NCBI RefSeq assembly: GCF_964031165.1
Contig: NZ_OZ035011.1
Location: forward strand, 1,540,001 to 1,604,000
Origin: Rickettsiella endosymbiont of Rhagonycha lignosa
GTDB taxonomy: Bacteria; Pseudomonadota; Gammaproteobacteria; Diplorickettsiales; Diplorickettsiaceae
Length of the DNA: 64,000 nucleotides
Direction: 5' to 3'
Shown here piece after piece: positions 37,445 to 46,498 of this stretch. The position numbers and the translations under genes were made by a program. The notes beneath the pieces were generated by a model. The model did no database searches and was not told where the DNA came from. It saw only the letters and a program-made list of their open reading frames with translations. Each line of letters opens with the position of its first letter. Positions within the stretch are counted from its first letter, which is position 1.

Positions 37445-38437
37445 TCAATAATGGATGACTGTTTTTACTTTCCCTCTAAAAACATGATAGGAATAAAGAG
37501 TATAAACTAATAAAATCGGTAATATAATTGCTGCTCCAACTAAAATAAATTTTAACGTAGAGGGCGGGGCAGCTGCTTCCCAGACCGGAAGCACATGCGG
37601 GATAATATAAGGCCATGCACTAATACAAAATCCGGTATACGATAAAACAAACAAGCTTATCGTTAAAACAAACGGCAGCCTTTCTTTTTTCTTCTGTAGG
37701 CAATAAAAATTATAAAATACTATCAATATTGTTAAAATAGGCAAAGAAGACAAATAATAAAAATTTGGTAATGAAAACCAACGGTGCATCACTTGTGGCT
37801 CAACAATCGGCGTCCAAATACTCACACTGACTAGAAAAAAAGCAACTAGGGGTAATAAAATTTTAGCTGCTTTAAACATTCTTTCTTGTAAAATGCCATC
37901 TGTTTTTATAATAAGCCAGGTTGCTCCTAATAATGCATAACCACAAATTACGGCAACCCCTGTAAAAATAGTAAAAGGTGTAAACCAATGATAGGCCGAA
38001 TGTGATAAAGGCAGATGATTACCATATCCTTTTACAAAGGTGCCTAAAATGATACCTTGAATAAAAGCAGCTAATATTGAACCCACTGCAAAAGCAATAT
38101 CCCAAATAAACTGACTTTTATGCGCTTTGAAACGAAATTCGAAAGCCACTCCACGAAAAATTAGTGCGACTAATAAAATCATTATCGGCATATATAAAGT
38201 TGGTAACAAAATACCATATGCCATTGGAAAAGCAGCGTATAATGCCGCCGCGCCAAACACCAACCAAGTTTCATTTCCATCCCAGACCGGCACAACGGTG
38301 CTCATCATAATATCTCTATATTCACTCGATTTAATCCAAGGAAATAAAATACCTACACCCAGGTCAAAACCATCCAGCAAAACATACATCATAATAATTA
38401 GAGAGATTATGGTTGCCCAAGTAAGAATTAAAAGCAT
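37445..38437 (-). CDS. cydB: Cytochrome bd ubiquinol oxidase subunit II (CioB-like)
   Basis: 330 aa, eight to nine membrane segments. The N-terminal DGFDLGVGILFPW and VPVWDGNETWLVFGAAALYAAFP (pieces) are the CydB/CioB signatures. It forms the quinol-oxidising bd complex with subunit I. Its ATG directly follows the cydA stop (TAA-ATG), and the DUF2474 gene follows. The presence of DUF2474 favours the cyanide-insensitive subtype. Confidence 0.96.
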   Translation of the reverse strand: MLLILTWATIISLIIMMYVLLDGFDLGVGILFPWIKSSEYRDIMMSTVVPVWDGNETWLVFGAAALYAAFPMAYGILLPTLYMPIMILLVALIFRGVAFEFRFKAHKSQFIWDIAFAVGSILAAFIQGIILGTFVKGYGNHLPLSHSAYHWFTPFTIFTGVAVICGYALLGATWLIIKTDGILQERMFKAAKILLPLVAFFLVSVSIWTPIVEPQVMHRWFSLPNFYYLSSLPILTILIVFYNFYCLQKKKERLPFVLTISLFVLSYTGFCISAWPYIIPHVLPVWEAAAPPSTLKFILVGAAIILPILLVYTLYSYHVFRGKVKTVIHY

Positions 38438-39820
38438 TTATTTCCCCTCTGGCGCTAAATATTTAAAGGGTGTTTCCGTTATCACTTCTGCAACGGTTTC
38501 ATCTAATACTGGTGGAGTAGGTCCTTTACGAATTAATTTAAAAAAATAAAATAAATAAAAACCAAATATAATCCCATAAACAGTAATTAATAATGCCAAG
38601 GAAATGATAACCTGATGAAGAGGCACGATAGATGCACCTTGGGAGGTGCTGATTAAATTATATACTATCCATGGCTGCCTTCCAGATTCTGCTGTAACCC
38701 AACCGGCAATAGTGCTCAAAAAACCTAAAGGCGCTATTAATATACATAAACGATAAAGCATTTCGGAGTTGTATAACTTTCCACGGCATCTCTGCCATAG
38801 CGCAAACAGCGCAACGAAAAAAAATAAAAAACCTATACCTACCATAACTCGAAACATCCAAAACGTAGCTCCTACTACTGGTCTATCTGCACGTGGGACA
38901 CTTTTTAGACCTAACAATTTACCATCCCAATGGTGCGTATTAATTAAGCTTGCAAGTTTTGGAATGCTTATTGCGTAATAATTTTTTTCTTGTTTACTAT
39001 TAGGTATAGCAAATAATATTAAGGGAGCACCCTTTTGCGTTTTCCAATTAGCTTCTATCGCAGCAGTTTTTAGTGGTTGGTACTCGAAAACTTTTAATCC
39101 AACCATATCACCTAACAATATTTGAACTGGAGCTATCACTATAGCTGCGGCAAAAACAAATGAAAAACAAGGTTTAGCGATATCAAGATCTCTTTTCTTT
39201 AATAAATACCAAGCTGAGACTCCTGCAATAGCAAAACAAGTGGTTAATAAAGACGCCATAACCATGTGCAGAAAACGAGGAATAGCTGAAGGATTAAATA
39301 CTACCGCCCACCAACTATCTACAACATATTTTCCAGCTTCAATGTGAAAACCAGCAGGGGTCTGCATCCAAGAATTTGCAGATAGAATGCCTAAAGCAGA
39401 AAATAACGTTCCTAAGGTTACTAGCAAAGTCGCTAAATAATGCAATCTTGGACCCACTTTATCCCAACCAAATAACATTACACCTAGAAATCCAGCTTCC
39501 AGGAAAAATGCAGAAAGTACTTCATATACGAATAAAGCACCTATGACACCTCCTGCAGTACTAATAAAAGGTCCGAAGTTAGTGCCTAACTCATAAGCTA
39601 AAACAATACCTGATACAACACCCATACCAAAGGTAAGGGCAAAAATCTTAGTCCAAAACTGGCAGATTCTTAAATAAACAGGATTCCCAGTTTTTAACCA
39701 AATTCCTTCCATTACTGATAAAAAAACTGCTAAACCAATATTGAGCGTAGGAAACAAAATATGAAAACCAATCGTAAATCCGAACTGAATGCGGGAGAGA
39801 AGTGTAGTATCGATAATCAT
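38438..39820 (-). CDS. cydA: Cytochrome bd ubiquinol oxidase subunit I (CioA-like)
   Basis: 460 aa. The haem ligand His is in GFTIGFHILFPTLNIG, Met and further ligands follow, and the conserved ESGRQPWIVYNLIST block matches the CioA wording (E. coli CydA has ECGRQPW). The quinol-binding Q-loop is short, which fits the CIO subtype that resists cyanide. It is terminal oxidase at low oxygen. First gene of cydA-cydB-DUF2474. Confidence 0.96.
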   Translation of the reverse strand: MIIDTTLLSRIQFGFTIGFHILFPTLNIGLAVFLSVMEGIWLKTGNPVYLRICQFWTKIFALTFGMGVVSGIVLAYELGTNFGPFISTAGGVIGALFVYEVLSAFFLEAGFLGVMLFGWDKVGPRLHYLATLLVTLGTLFSALGILSANSWMQTPAGFHIEAGKYVVDSWWAVVFNPSAIPRFLHMVMASLLTTCFAIAGVSAWYLLKKRDLDIAKPCFSFVFAAAIVIAPVQILLGDMVGLKVFEYQPLKTAAIEANWKTQKGAPLILFAIPNSKQEKNYYAISIPKLASLINTHHWDGKLLGLKSVPRADRPVVGATFWMFRVMVGIGFLFFFVALFALWQRCRGKLYNSEMLYRLCILIAPLGFLSTIAGWVTAESGRQPWIVYNLISTSQGASIVPLHQVIISLALLITVYGIIFGFYLFYFFKLIRKGPTPPVLDETVAEVITETPFKYLAPEGK

Positions 39821-40184
39821 AGCGCACTTAATTAACGGAAAAATTGCTATGCAGTATACTCCACTTTCTGAAAAAACGAATCCTGTTGATTAATTAATGT
39901 ATTAAATATTTATACATTGAAATATTCTAACTGGAATAATATTTAACCAACGAGTAATAAAAGAAAAATCAGTTTAAGTTTATGTTTACATATTAAATCG
40001 TCAATCACTGATAAAAGACAAGCTATAAACAAGATTATAATGAATGGTTGTGAAAATATTTGCGGTCACAGCTCGAAAACTTCTTGGAAAAATTTAATAA
40101 ATGCTCTAGCATAGAAGCTTGCCTATTTTTCCATTAAAATTAGCGCTGTCCTGAATCTCATAGTCTTTAATAAGGAAGTTGCAC
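39821..40184. other. Intergenic region between cydA and thpR
   Basis: About 360 bp, divergent and AT-rich. I see no gene, RNA or clear dyad; only AATATT-rich tracts around 39900-39950. It presumably holds the cydAB promoter. Confidence 0.4.
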
Positions 40185-40778
40185 TTGAGTACTCACGATC
40201 CTTTACGTCTATTTTTTGCTGTTGAACTTAATTCAGAACTACGTCAAGCCTTATCTCAACTTATTGATGAACTGAAGCAAGAGCCTTGGGGGCACCGCGT
40301 TAGATGGGTACACCCAGAAAATTTACACGTTACCTTACGTTTTTTAGGAACTACTAACCCTGAGAAAATTTCCGAATTAGCTAAACATGCCCATAATGCT
40401 ATCAATAAGATTCAACCTTTTCCTCTTCAATTGCATAATATTCGTTTTTTTCCATCTCCAACGGCGCCACGCGCCATAGCTGCGGATATTATTCCTACTT
40501 CGGAACTATTTGAGCTTGCTAATGCCTTAGAAGAGGTTGCTTCAAACTTGGGTTTTACTCCCGAAACCAAACCTTATTTACCTCATTTAACTTTGGGTCG
40601 GATTATTCATCATCATGCTCCCAATCTACGCGAAGAGTTAAATTTAAATACTAGCCCTATGATAGTCAAAGAAATTGTCCTATTTAATAGTAAAAAAACT
40701 GAATACAGCCAGAGTTATACGCCACTTGAGTATATTTCATTACAAAAATCTGAAATATATAGTAAAACAGAAGCTTAA
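40185..40778 (+). CDS. thpR: RNA 2',3'-cyclic phosphodiesterase (2H phosphoesterase)
   Basis: About 197 aa. Both HxT motifs of the 2H superfamily are present: NLHVTLRFLG and LPHLTLGRI. RLFFAVELN at the start and LHNIRFFPSPTAPRAI between them fit ThpR/LigT. The frame opens at a TTG at 40179, but AAGGAAG ends at 40178, leaving no spacing; the next TTG at 40185 (MSTHDPLRLFF) is 6 nt from it and is my choice. Acts on RNA 2',3'-cyclic phosphates. Confidence 0.93.
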   Translation: MSTHDPLRLFFAVELNSELRQALSQLIDELKQEPWGHRVRWVHPENLHVTLRFLGTTNPEKISELAKHAHNAINKIQPFPLQLHNIRFFPSPTAPRAIAADIIPTSELFELANALEEVASNLGFTPETKPYLPHLTLGRIIHHHAPNLREELNLNTSPMIVKEIVLFNSKKTEYSQSYTPLEYISLQKSEIYSKTEA

Positions 40779-40879
40779 AATTTAAAGGGGGGTATTAAGT
40801 GATTTAAAACTAGGAATAAAATCAAAAAGAATTTTATTTTTTGTCACAGAAATTAATTACCTTCCTTCTGAAAAAATAA

Positions 40880-40971
40880 TGGCGGAGAGGGTGGGATTCG
40901 AACCCACGTGGGACTTTAAATCCCCATCCGATTTCGAGTCGGCGCCATTATGGCCGCTTTGGTACCTCTCC
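40880..40971 (-). tRNA. tRNA-Ser (CGA)
   Basis: 92 nt on the minus strand with CCA encoded (40880-40882). The acceptor GGAGAGG pairs with CCTCTCC; the anticodon loop CTCGAAA gives CGA; the long variable arm and T arm GGTTCGAATCC are typical for class II tRNA-Ser. A promoter-like pair and a copy of the ~110-bp repeat lie immediately upstream. Confidence 0.95.
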
Positions 40972-40982
40972 AATAAGTTTTT

Positions 40983-41013
40983 ATTATAATCTTTGCACTT
41001 GAACTTTTGTCTA
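40983..41013 (-). promoter_or_regulatory. Promoter-like sites for tRNA-Ser
   Basis: On the minus strand a perfect TATAAT (40983-40988) is preceded by TAGACA (41008-41013, five of six) at a 19-bp spacing, rather long. The -35-like part lies inside the repeat element, so the repeat may supply half of this promoter. Confidence 0.45.
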
Positions 41014-41100
41014 TGTTGCCGCTCAATTCGCAATACTCATGTATAATATACACTCCAATTGCTTCATTTTCATTGCGCTTTACCAAAAAGCCAAATGAAT
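40994..41100 (-). repeat. ~110-bp dispersed repeat, copy A (upstream of tRNA-Ser)
   Basis: Read on the minus strand it begins ATTCATTTGG and ends GTTCAAGTGCAAAG, with the core ATACATGAGTATTGCG, then GAATTGAG and GGCAACATAGACAAAA. It shares this order of blocks with copies B, C and D. It ends 22 bp before the tRNA-Ser gene, in the same orientation. Confidence 0.75.
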
Positions 41101-41180
41101 ATTAATAATTTTTAAAATCCAATTAACGTAATTAAGCTCAGTAAACCTTACTGAATTATATAAAAATCATAGAGTTTGAA

Positions 41181-41417
41181 TTAATTAGTTGGCGGAAGTA
41201 AGTCAGGTAATTTCTTAGGGCTACAACCAACATTCGGGGGAATAATATATCTCTCTTCTCTAGAAATCTGTAAACCAGCTGGTACTTTCAGCAAAGGTAA
41301 CTCTTGACTATTTAAATATTGTGAACGTTGTGTTTTTATATACTTATTAACTGAAGAACAAGCGGTTAAGTTTACAGTAAAAATGATTAATATTAAACAA
41401 AATGGCATCGTTTTCAT
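41181..41417 (-). CDS. Minimal BamC-like lipoprotein
   Basis: 78 aa. The signal peptide ends in a lipobox LTAC (residues 17-20), so the mature protein is a ~59-residue lipoprotein: CSSVNKYIKTQRSQYL, then LPLLKVPAGL and YIIPPNVG. This follows the unstructured N-terminal lasso of BamC, which binds BamD (E. coli: ACSSDSRYKRQ ... LHAPAGM ... YAIP), but the two helix-grip domains of BamC are missing. It starts 1 bp after the dapA stop (TAA-A-ATG), and dapA-bamC is the conserved gammaproteobacterial order. I judge it a reduced BamC; a general small lipoprotein is the alternative. Confidence 0.7.
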   Translation of the reverse strand: MKTMPFCLILIIFTVNLTACSSVNKYIKTQRSQYLNSQELPLLKVPAGLQISREERYIIPPNVGCSPKKLPDLLPPTN

Positions 41418-41418
41418 T

Positions 41419-42294
41419 TTAAGATAGCGCCTCTAATAATTCGATAACATGCTTTAAGCTAGCTTGGCATCCTGCTGACAACGTTGTCAAAGGGAGACGC
41501 AAAGCCGATGATAAAATTAAACCCCTTTCAGCCGCTAACCATTTAACAGGGATAGGGTTAGTTTCAATAAATAAGCCTTGATACAATGGACGAAGCTGCT
41601 GATCTATTTTATCGGCTGCTTCCCAATCTTCCTTCTTGGACAACTCGTAAAGATTGTGTATATATTGCGGCACAAGATTTGCTGCTACAGAAATGACCCC
41701 TTTCCCGCCTAAACGCATAATTTCTAAAGCAGTATTATCATCACCGCTATAAACATCTATGTTTTTACCACATAATGCTAAAATATTTTTTACTCGCTCA
41801 GGCTGACCTTCTTTTATACCCACAATATTCGCAATACCCGCCAATTTAGCCACAGTTTCAGGTAGTAAATCACATCCTGTACGTTTAGGTATATTGTATA
41901 AAATTTGGGGAATAGGGACTTTATCTGCTATCAAGCGATAATGTTGGTAAAGTCCTTCTTGTGTAGGAAGATTGTAATAGGGAGTTACTAGTAGACATGC
42001 ATCTACGCCTATTTCCATAGCTACTTTTGTTTGCTCAATGGTCTTATGGGTAGACTGTGTTCCTGTGCTGGCTATGACAGGTATACGGCGATGAGTTTGT
42101 TCGACGACTGTTTTTATGACATTATTTTGCTCTTCAATATTAAGCGTAGACGCCTCTCCCGTCGTTCCTATAACGACGATAGCGTCCGTACGCTGCGCAA
42201 TATGCCAATCAACTAGCTTACGTAAACAAACATAATCAACATCTCCATTTTCTCGCATAGGTGTTATCAGTGCAACTATACTGCCATGAAACAT
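41419..42294 (-). CDS. dapA: 4-hydroxy-tetrahydrodipicolinate synthase
   Basis: First enzyme of the lysine/diaminopimelate branch, condensing pyruvate with aspartate semialdehyde. 291 aa from the ATG at 42294 (MFHGSIVALITPM), which has GAGG 9 nt upstream and matches the normal N-terminus; the 22 extra codons of the longer frame come from repeat copy B. Motifs: GTTGEASTL, TPYYNLPTQEGLYQH, ILYNIPKRTGCDLLPETV and the Schiff-base Lys in VGIKEGQ. Confidence 0.97.
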   Translation of the reverse strand: MFHGSIVALITPMRENGDVDYVCLRKLVDWHIAQRTDAIVVIGTTGEASTLNIEEQNNVIKTVVEQTHRRIPVIASTGTQSTHKTIEQTKVAMEIGVDACLLVTPYYNLPTQEGLYQHYRLIADKVPIPQILYNIPKRTGCDLLPETVAKLAGIANIVGIKEGQPERVKNILALCGKNIDVYSGDDNTALEIMRLGGKGVISVAANLVPQYIHNLYELSKKEDWEAADKIDQQLRPLYQGLFIETNPIPVKWLAAERGLILSSALRLPLTTLSAGCQASLKHVIELLEALS

Positions 42295-42754
42295 ATTTTC
42301 ATTCCTCTTATTATCAAGATTACCTATTCTTCGCACTTGAATTTTTGCCTGTGCTGCCACTCAATTCACAATCCTCATCCTAGAATCCCGATTGTTGCAT
42401 GGGCACGGCACTCGCAAAAATTCCCATTGCTGTGAATTTAGACTGCTCGTACTTGAAAAAGATGGCTTTTTAGGTTGTCGGTGAGCAGTATATATAAAAC
42501 AAAACGAAATTTAAAACCCTTCCTCGAAGAGCAGAAGTATAGAGGATATAAGCCGTCTATACTACTGGTAGAAATGGTAGATAACTCAGTTAGTTCCGGT
42601 GTAAGATAGCCTTGAAATTTAGCTAGCTTATCATTTTAATATAGAAGAACTTCTTTTAATAAAACTATTTCGGAATTAAGTTGAGTAAAGGGATTACAAT
42701 AAAAAGATTTAGGATTACTAAAGAATTTAGAATGTAAAAGATAGGATTTAAATT
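42295..42754. other. Intergenic region between dapA and amgK, with repeat copy B and a hairpin
   Basis: 460 bp, divergent. It holds repeat copy B (42331-42440), a fragment TCGTACTTGAA (42447-42457) that copies the repeat's end, and a perfect 8-bp inverted repeat AGTATAGA / TCTATACT (42536-42543, 42556-42563) around a 12-nt loop. The remaining AT-rich part before amgK shows no gene. Confidence 0.5.
42331..42440 (-). repeat. ~110-bp dispersed repeat, copy B (upstream of dapA)
   Basis: Minus-strand reading runs from TAAATTCAC through GGAATTTTTGCGAGTGCCG, AACAATCGGG, ATGAGGATTGTG, GAATTGAGTGGCAGCAC to AAAAATTCAAGTGCGAAG. Its ends contain perfect 10-bp inverted repeats GAATTTTTGC (42339-42348 on plus) and GCAAAAATTC (42414-42423). 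It ends 36 bp before the dapA ATG, same orientation as dapA. Confidence 0.78.
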
Positions 42755-43777
42755 ATGTCTATTTTTGAGCATACATCACAATTAATGCCACTAAGAAATT
42801 GGCTAAAAGAGTCTTGTTTTCTAGCAAACTCAAGTTTTGAGCTCGAACCGTTAATTAATGATGGTAGCTTTAGGAAATATTTTCGATTGCGATTAGGTAA
42901 CTCAAGCCATATTGTCATGGTTGCTCCCCCAGATAAAGAAAACATAATTGCATTTATTGCAATTGCGAAAGATTTTGCACGTCAAGGCATTTACACACCT
43001 GAAATACTTGCTTATAGCATTGAACAAGGATTTATGTTGTTAAGTGACCTAGGGAATGATTTATATCTTAATATTTTAAACCAAAATACTGTCGATGATT
43101 TATATGATCGAGCTCTTTCAGTTATTTATCAAATTCAGGTTTGCAATCCTAAATTTCCAGACAATAAGCCCTTAGATTTGTTTAATGAAGAATTTATACG
43201 CATTGAATTAGGAATATTTATTGATTGGTTTCTGAAAAAACATTTAGAACTGACAATAACCGATGAGATCGGCAGGGTACTTGAAAATACTTTTAGAGTA
43301 CTTATTAACTCTGCTCTTGAACAACCACAGGTCTGCGTTCATCGGGATTACCATTCGCGGAATCTACTTTTATTAGAAAATAAAAGTGTAGGGGTTTTGG
43401 ATTTTCAAGATGCTGTTTATGGACCTATTACTTACGATGCCGCTTCATTATTGCGCGATGCCTATATTGATTGGCCGAAAGAGCAAGTCCTTAAATGGAT
43501 ATTGAAATTTTACAATATGATCAACATTAGTCATCAATATACTGAAGAAAAATTTGTACGTTGGTTTGATTTAATAAGCCTACAACGCCATCTAAAGATA
43601 CTTGGTATTTTTGCACGGCTTAATTATCGTGATGATAAACCACATTATCTTCCCATGATTTCGCGAGTATTAAATTATATCAACAAGACTTGTGAAAATT
43701 ACGTTGAACTTTCTCATTTTAAAGAAATGTTACAAACAAAAATTCAACCGAAACTTTATGAGAAAGAAAAAAAATGA
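42755..43777 (+). CDS. amgK: N-acetylmuramate/N-acetylglucosamine kinase (AmgK-like)
   Basis: 340 aa aminoglycoside-phosphotransferase fold kinase. The catalytic loop is VCVHRDYHSRNLLL (HxDxxxxN) and the metal motif VGVLDFQDAVYGP; LINDGSFRKYFRLR opens the N-lobe. AmgK phosphorylates recycled MurNAc at C1, feeding MurU. The murU start overlaps its stop as ATGA (43774-43777), confirming the pair. AGGA lies 9-10 nt before the ATG. Confidence 0.92.
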   Translation: MSIFEHTSQLMPLRNWLKESCFLANSSFELEPLINDGSFRKYFRLRLGNSSHIVMVAPPDKENIIAFIAIAKDFARQGIYTPEILAYSIEQGFMLLSDLGNDLYLNILNQNTVDDLYDRALSVIYQIQVCNPKFPDNKPLDLFNEEFIRIELGIFIDWFLKKHLELTITDEIGRVLENTFRVLINSALEQPQVCVHRDYHSRNLLLLENKSVGVLDFQDAVYGPITYDAASLLRDAYIDWPKEQVLKWILKFYNMINISHQYTEEKFVRWFDLISLQRHLKILGIFARLNYRDDKPHYLPMISRVLNYINKTCENYVELSHFKEMLQTKIQPKLYEKEKK

Positions 43778-44451
43778 AAGCGATGATACTTGCAGCTGGC
43801 CGTGGTCTACGTTTACGACCATTAACAGATAAAACGCCTAAACCGTTAATATTAGTTGCTAATCAACCATTAATTGTGCATCAAGTGTTAAGATTAGCGA
43901 AAATCGGAATTAAAGAAATAGTTATTAATGTTTCATATCAAGCTAAACAAATTATAGATACGCTAGGAGATGGTCGAGCTTATGGGGTTAAAATCGATTA
44001 CTCTTTTGAACCTACAGCTCTTGAAACAGGAGGAGGAATTCTCCAAGCACTACCCATTTTAGGATCTGATCCATTTGTTGTCATAAGCACCGACATATGG
44101 ACAGATTTTTCGTTGGAGGGTTTATTATCTCACTCATTAAATTCGATGGCATTAGCTCATCTTATCTTAGTAGACAATCCCAGCTTTCATCCTCAAGGTG
44201 ATTTTAATCTTACCAAAACTGGTTTATTAAACTTAGATGACACCTCGAATAAATTTACTTTTGCGAGTCTTGGAATTTACCATCCTGATTTATTTCAAGG
44301 TAAATCGGGTGCATTCCCGCTATCATCACTACTTTATGAATATATTGCTGAAAAGAAAATAACTGGGGAGTATTATAATGGCGTATGGTTTAACATTGGA
44401 ACGCCCACTGAGTTGGAACGACTCGACGAATATCTGAAACAAAAAAAGTAA
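43774..44451 (+). CDS. murU: N-acetylmuramate-1-phosphate uridylyltransferase (MurU)
   Basis: 225 aa sugar-nucleotide transferase. The pyrophosphorylase motif is MILAAGRGLRLRPLTDKTPKPL (in two parts), followed by ETGGGILQALPIL, a metal-binding STDIWTD and VWFNIGTPTELERLD. With AmgK it makes UDP-MurNAc by the MurA-bypassing recycling route described in Pseudomonas. Coupled to amgK by a 4-bp overlap. Repeat copy C starts 8 bp after its stop. Confidence 0.93.
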   Translation: MKAMILAAGRGLRLRPLTDKTPKPLILVANQPLIVHQVLRLAKIGIKEIVINVSYQAKQIIDTLGDGRAYGVKIDYSFEPTALETGGGILQALPILGSDPFVVISTDIWTDFSLEGLLSHSLNSMALAHLILVDNPSFHPQGDFNLTKTGLLNLDDTSNKFTFASLGIYHPDLFQGKSGAFPLSSLLYEYIAEKKITGEYYNGVWFNIGTPTELERLDEYLKQKK

Positions 44452-44458
44452 ACAGCAA

Positions 44459-44574
44459 TAAATTCATAAATTGAATTTTTGGCAAGCCGCCGCGATAATG
44501 GAACAATCGAGGATATTAAGCATACATGAGGATTGCGAATTGAGTGGCAACACAGACAAAATTCAAGTACGAAA
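44459..44574 (+). repeat. ~115-bp dispersed repeat, copy C (upstream of proC)
   Basis: Plus-strand reading: TAAATTCATAAATTGAATTT, TTGGCAAGCCGCCGCG, GGAACAATCGAGGATATTAA, GCATACATGAGGATTGCG, GAATTGAGTGGCAACAC, AGACAAAATTCAAGTACGAA. Its ends are complementary: TTGAATTTTTG (44471-44481) with CAAAATTCAA (44557-44566), one base bulged. It ends 5 bp before the proC ATG. Confidence 0.78.
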
Positions 44575-44579
44575 AGTAT

Positions 44580-45401
44580 ATGCAAAATTCAATTATCAGT
44601 TTCATCGGTGCCGGCAATATGGCAAGTAGCCTTATCAAAGGGTTATTAAAAGAAAAATATCCTTCAAAAAATATTTGGGCGGCAAATAATAATATAGAAC
44701 AACTGAATAAGCTAAAAAATCTAAATATTAATTTGACCACCGACAATCGTTATGCTGTACAAATGGCAAATATTGTTGTTTTAGCTGTAAAACCACAAAT
44801 ATTAAAAACTGTTCTTATTGAAATTGAAGATCTAATTCAAAAAAAAAAATCTCTGATCATTTCACTTGCAGTGGGGATAAACCTAGAAAACATAGCACTT
44901 TATCTATCAAATCCGTCCTTAGCCATTATACGTTGCATGCCTAATACACCTGCATTAATAGGTTATGGGGCAACTGGTTTATTTGCAAATCAGAATTGCT
45001 CAAGCTTTCAAAAAAACGCAGCTGAAAGCATCTTTCGTAGTGTCGGAACCATTGTGTGGTTACCTAAAGAAGAACAAATCGATGTGGTAGCCGCTTTATC
45101 AGGAAGCGGTCCAGCTTATTTTTTCTTTTTTATGGAAGCTTTAGAAAAAGCAGCTGTTGAACTAGGTTTATCTAAAGAAAATGCTAACTTGCTCACTTTA
45201 CAAACTGCTTTAGGATCGGCTCAAATGGCTAAAGAAAGTAAAAAATCGATGGCTGAATTAAGACAGGAGGTAACCTCGCCAGGTGGCACGACTGAAAAGG
45301 CGCTAGAATTTTTTAAAAGTTCTCATTTTCCTAATATTGTAAAAGAAGCTCTTAAAAAAGCAAAAAATCGCGCAGAAGAGATTGCTAAGGATCTTAAGTA
45401 A
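44580..45401 (+). CDS. proC: Pyrroline-5-carboxylate reductase
   Basis: Last step of proline synthesis. 273 aa from the ATG at 44580 (MQNSIISFIGAGNMASSLI), the normal N-terminus with the Rossmann GAGNMA. The 12 codons before it, from a GTG, are translated repeat copy C. C-terminal signatures ALSGSGPAYFFFFMEAL and EVTSPGGTTEKAL are intact. It lies downstream of murU on the same strand. Confidence 0.97.
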   Translation: MQNSIISFIGAGNMASSLIKGLLKEKYPSKNIWAANNNIEQLNKLKNLNINLTTDNRYAVQMANIVVLAVKPQILKTVLIEIEDLIQKKKSLIISLAVGINLENIALYLSNPSLAIIRCMPNTPALIGYGATGLFANQNCSSFQKNAAESIFRSVGTIVWLPKEEQIDVVAALSGSGPAYFFFFMEALEKAAVELGLSKENANLLTLQTALGSAQMAKESKKSMAELRQEVTSPGGTTEKALEFFKSSHFPNIVKEALKKAKNRAEEIAKDLK

Positions 45402-45466
45402 AGTAAATCTAATTTATGTTCAATAATTTTAGTATTGTAAATGTAACGATTAATTTTTTATGACAC

Positions 45467-46498
45467 ATGAAGCTATCTACCCATGTTTGCAAGCAACTAT
45501 TTCCTGAGCAAATAGTTGAGAAAATAAGCCATTTAGCCAGCGGAAGAATGGGTTGTGTTTACAAAGTTACTCTCAACAATGGTGAAATTCTTTGTGTTAA
45601 AATTTTAACTTTGGGCCACACCACTAGACTACAAGATTGCAATGGTTGGAAACTGGCATACGAGGATTTAGGTTTTAATTTTAAAACAGGTAAGGATAAT
45701 CAGTATTTTTATTTCACGATTCCTTATTTTGAAGGTCAGCTATTTCATTATGCAACTGAGTATAATCTGAAATTAAGATTTGAAATTATTCAGAGTTTAA
45801 TTAAAGCTATCACTGATATTCACAGAAAAGGGCTTATTCATCGAGATTTAACATGCAATAATATAATTCTTGACAAAGAGGAAAAAAATAAAGTTCACAT
45901 TATTGATTTTGGTAGGAGTGTAAATGCTTTTAATTTGTATATTTCCAGCTCAGATACAGATTACATCGATAATTTACAATTATCAGGACAAAGCACAACA
46001 ATTTCTAACATAAGAAGAATTTTTCAACCTTATACTGCACCCGAACATTTTAGGAAACATTACAATAATAATTCTACAATTGGATTTCGATCCGATTATT
46101 ATTCCATTGCTCAACTATTCAGGTTTTTAATTCCAGAATATTCTTACCTTGCAGATGAAATTATTCATACGGAAGGGATAGATCGCAATGCAGCTTTTGC
46201 AGAATTTTCGGATCGAATAGATGATATTCTTACAAAAAATAAAAATAATCCAACGTTTAATGAGTCTAATAACTCTTACTGTAAAGATCTTAGAGCTGTA
46301 TATAAAAGAATAATTTTTTTTGTTAGGGAGATTCTTCATCGATTATTCAGTCTAACTTTTCAATCTCCCGACTCAAGCCCCAAAAAAAATAGGTGCAATA
46401 AACATCAGACGTCAGTTTTTTTTAAATTAGACAAACCAAACTCTTTAGATACTAACTTTGCAAGTTCTTTACCCAGAAACGCTATGCTGTATAGATAA
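45467..46498 (+). CDS. Eukaryotic-like Ser/Thr protein kinase
   Basis: 343 aa with a complete kinase core: Gly-rich loop [11 protein letters not shown] (res ~24-34), ATP Lys45 in CVKIL, catalytic loop [13 protein letters not shown] (HRD 125-127, Asn132), DFG at 147-149, APE at 191-193 and the helix-F Asp210 in [12 protein letters not shown]. All residues needed for catalysis are present; Thr replaces the usual Lys after HRDL. No membrane helix and no PASTA domain, unlike bacterial PknB types. The C-terminal ~100 residues are basic and unstructured. It is a single gene flanked by metabolic genes and overlaps the end of pckA by 17 bp. A role as a translocated host-directed kinase is plausible but inferred. 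Confidence 0.85.
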   Translation: MKLSTHVCKQLFPEQIVEKISHLASGRMGCVYKVTLNNGEILCVKILTLGHTTRLQDCNGWKLAYEDLGFNFKTGKDNQYFYFTIPYFEGQLFHYATEYNLKLRFEIIQSLIKAITDIHRKGLIHRDLTCNNIILDKEEKNKVHIIDFGRSVNAFNLYISSSDTDYIDNLQLSGQSTTISNIRRIFQPYTAPEHFRKHYNNNSTIGFRSDYYSIAQLFRFLIPEYSYLADEIIHTEGIDRNAAFAEFSDRIDDILTKNKNNPTFNESNNSYCKDLRAVYKRIIFFVREILHRLFSLTFQSPDSSPKKNRCNKHQTSVFFKLDKPNSLDTNFASSLPRNAMLYR

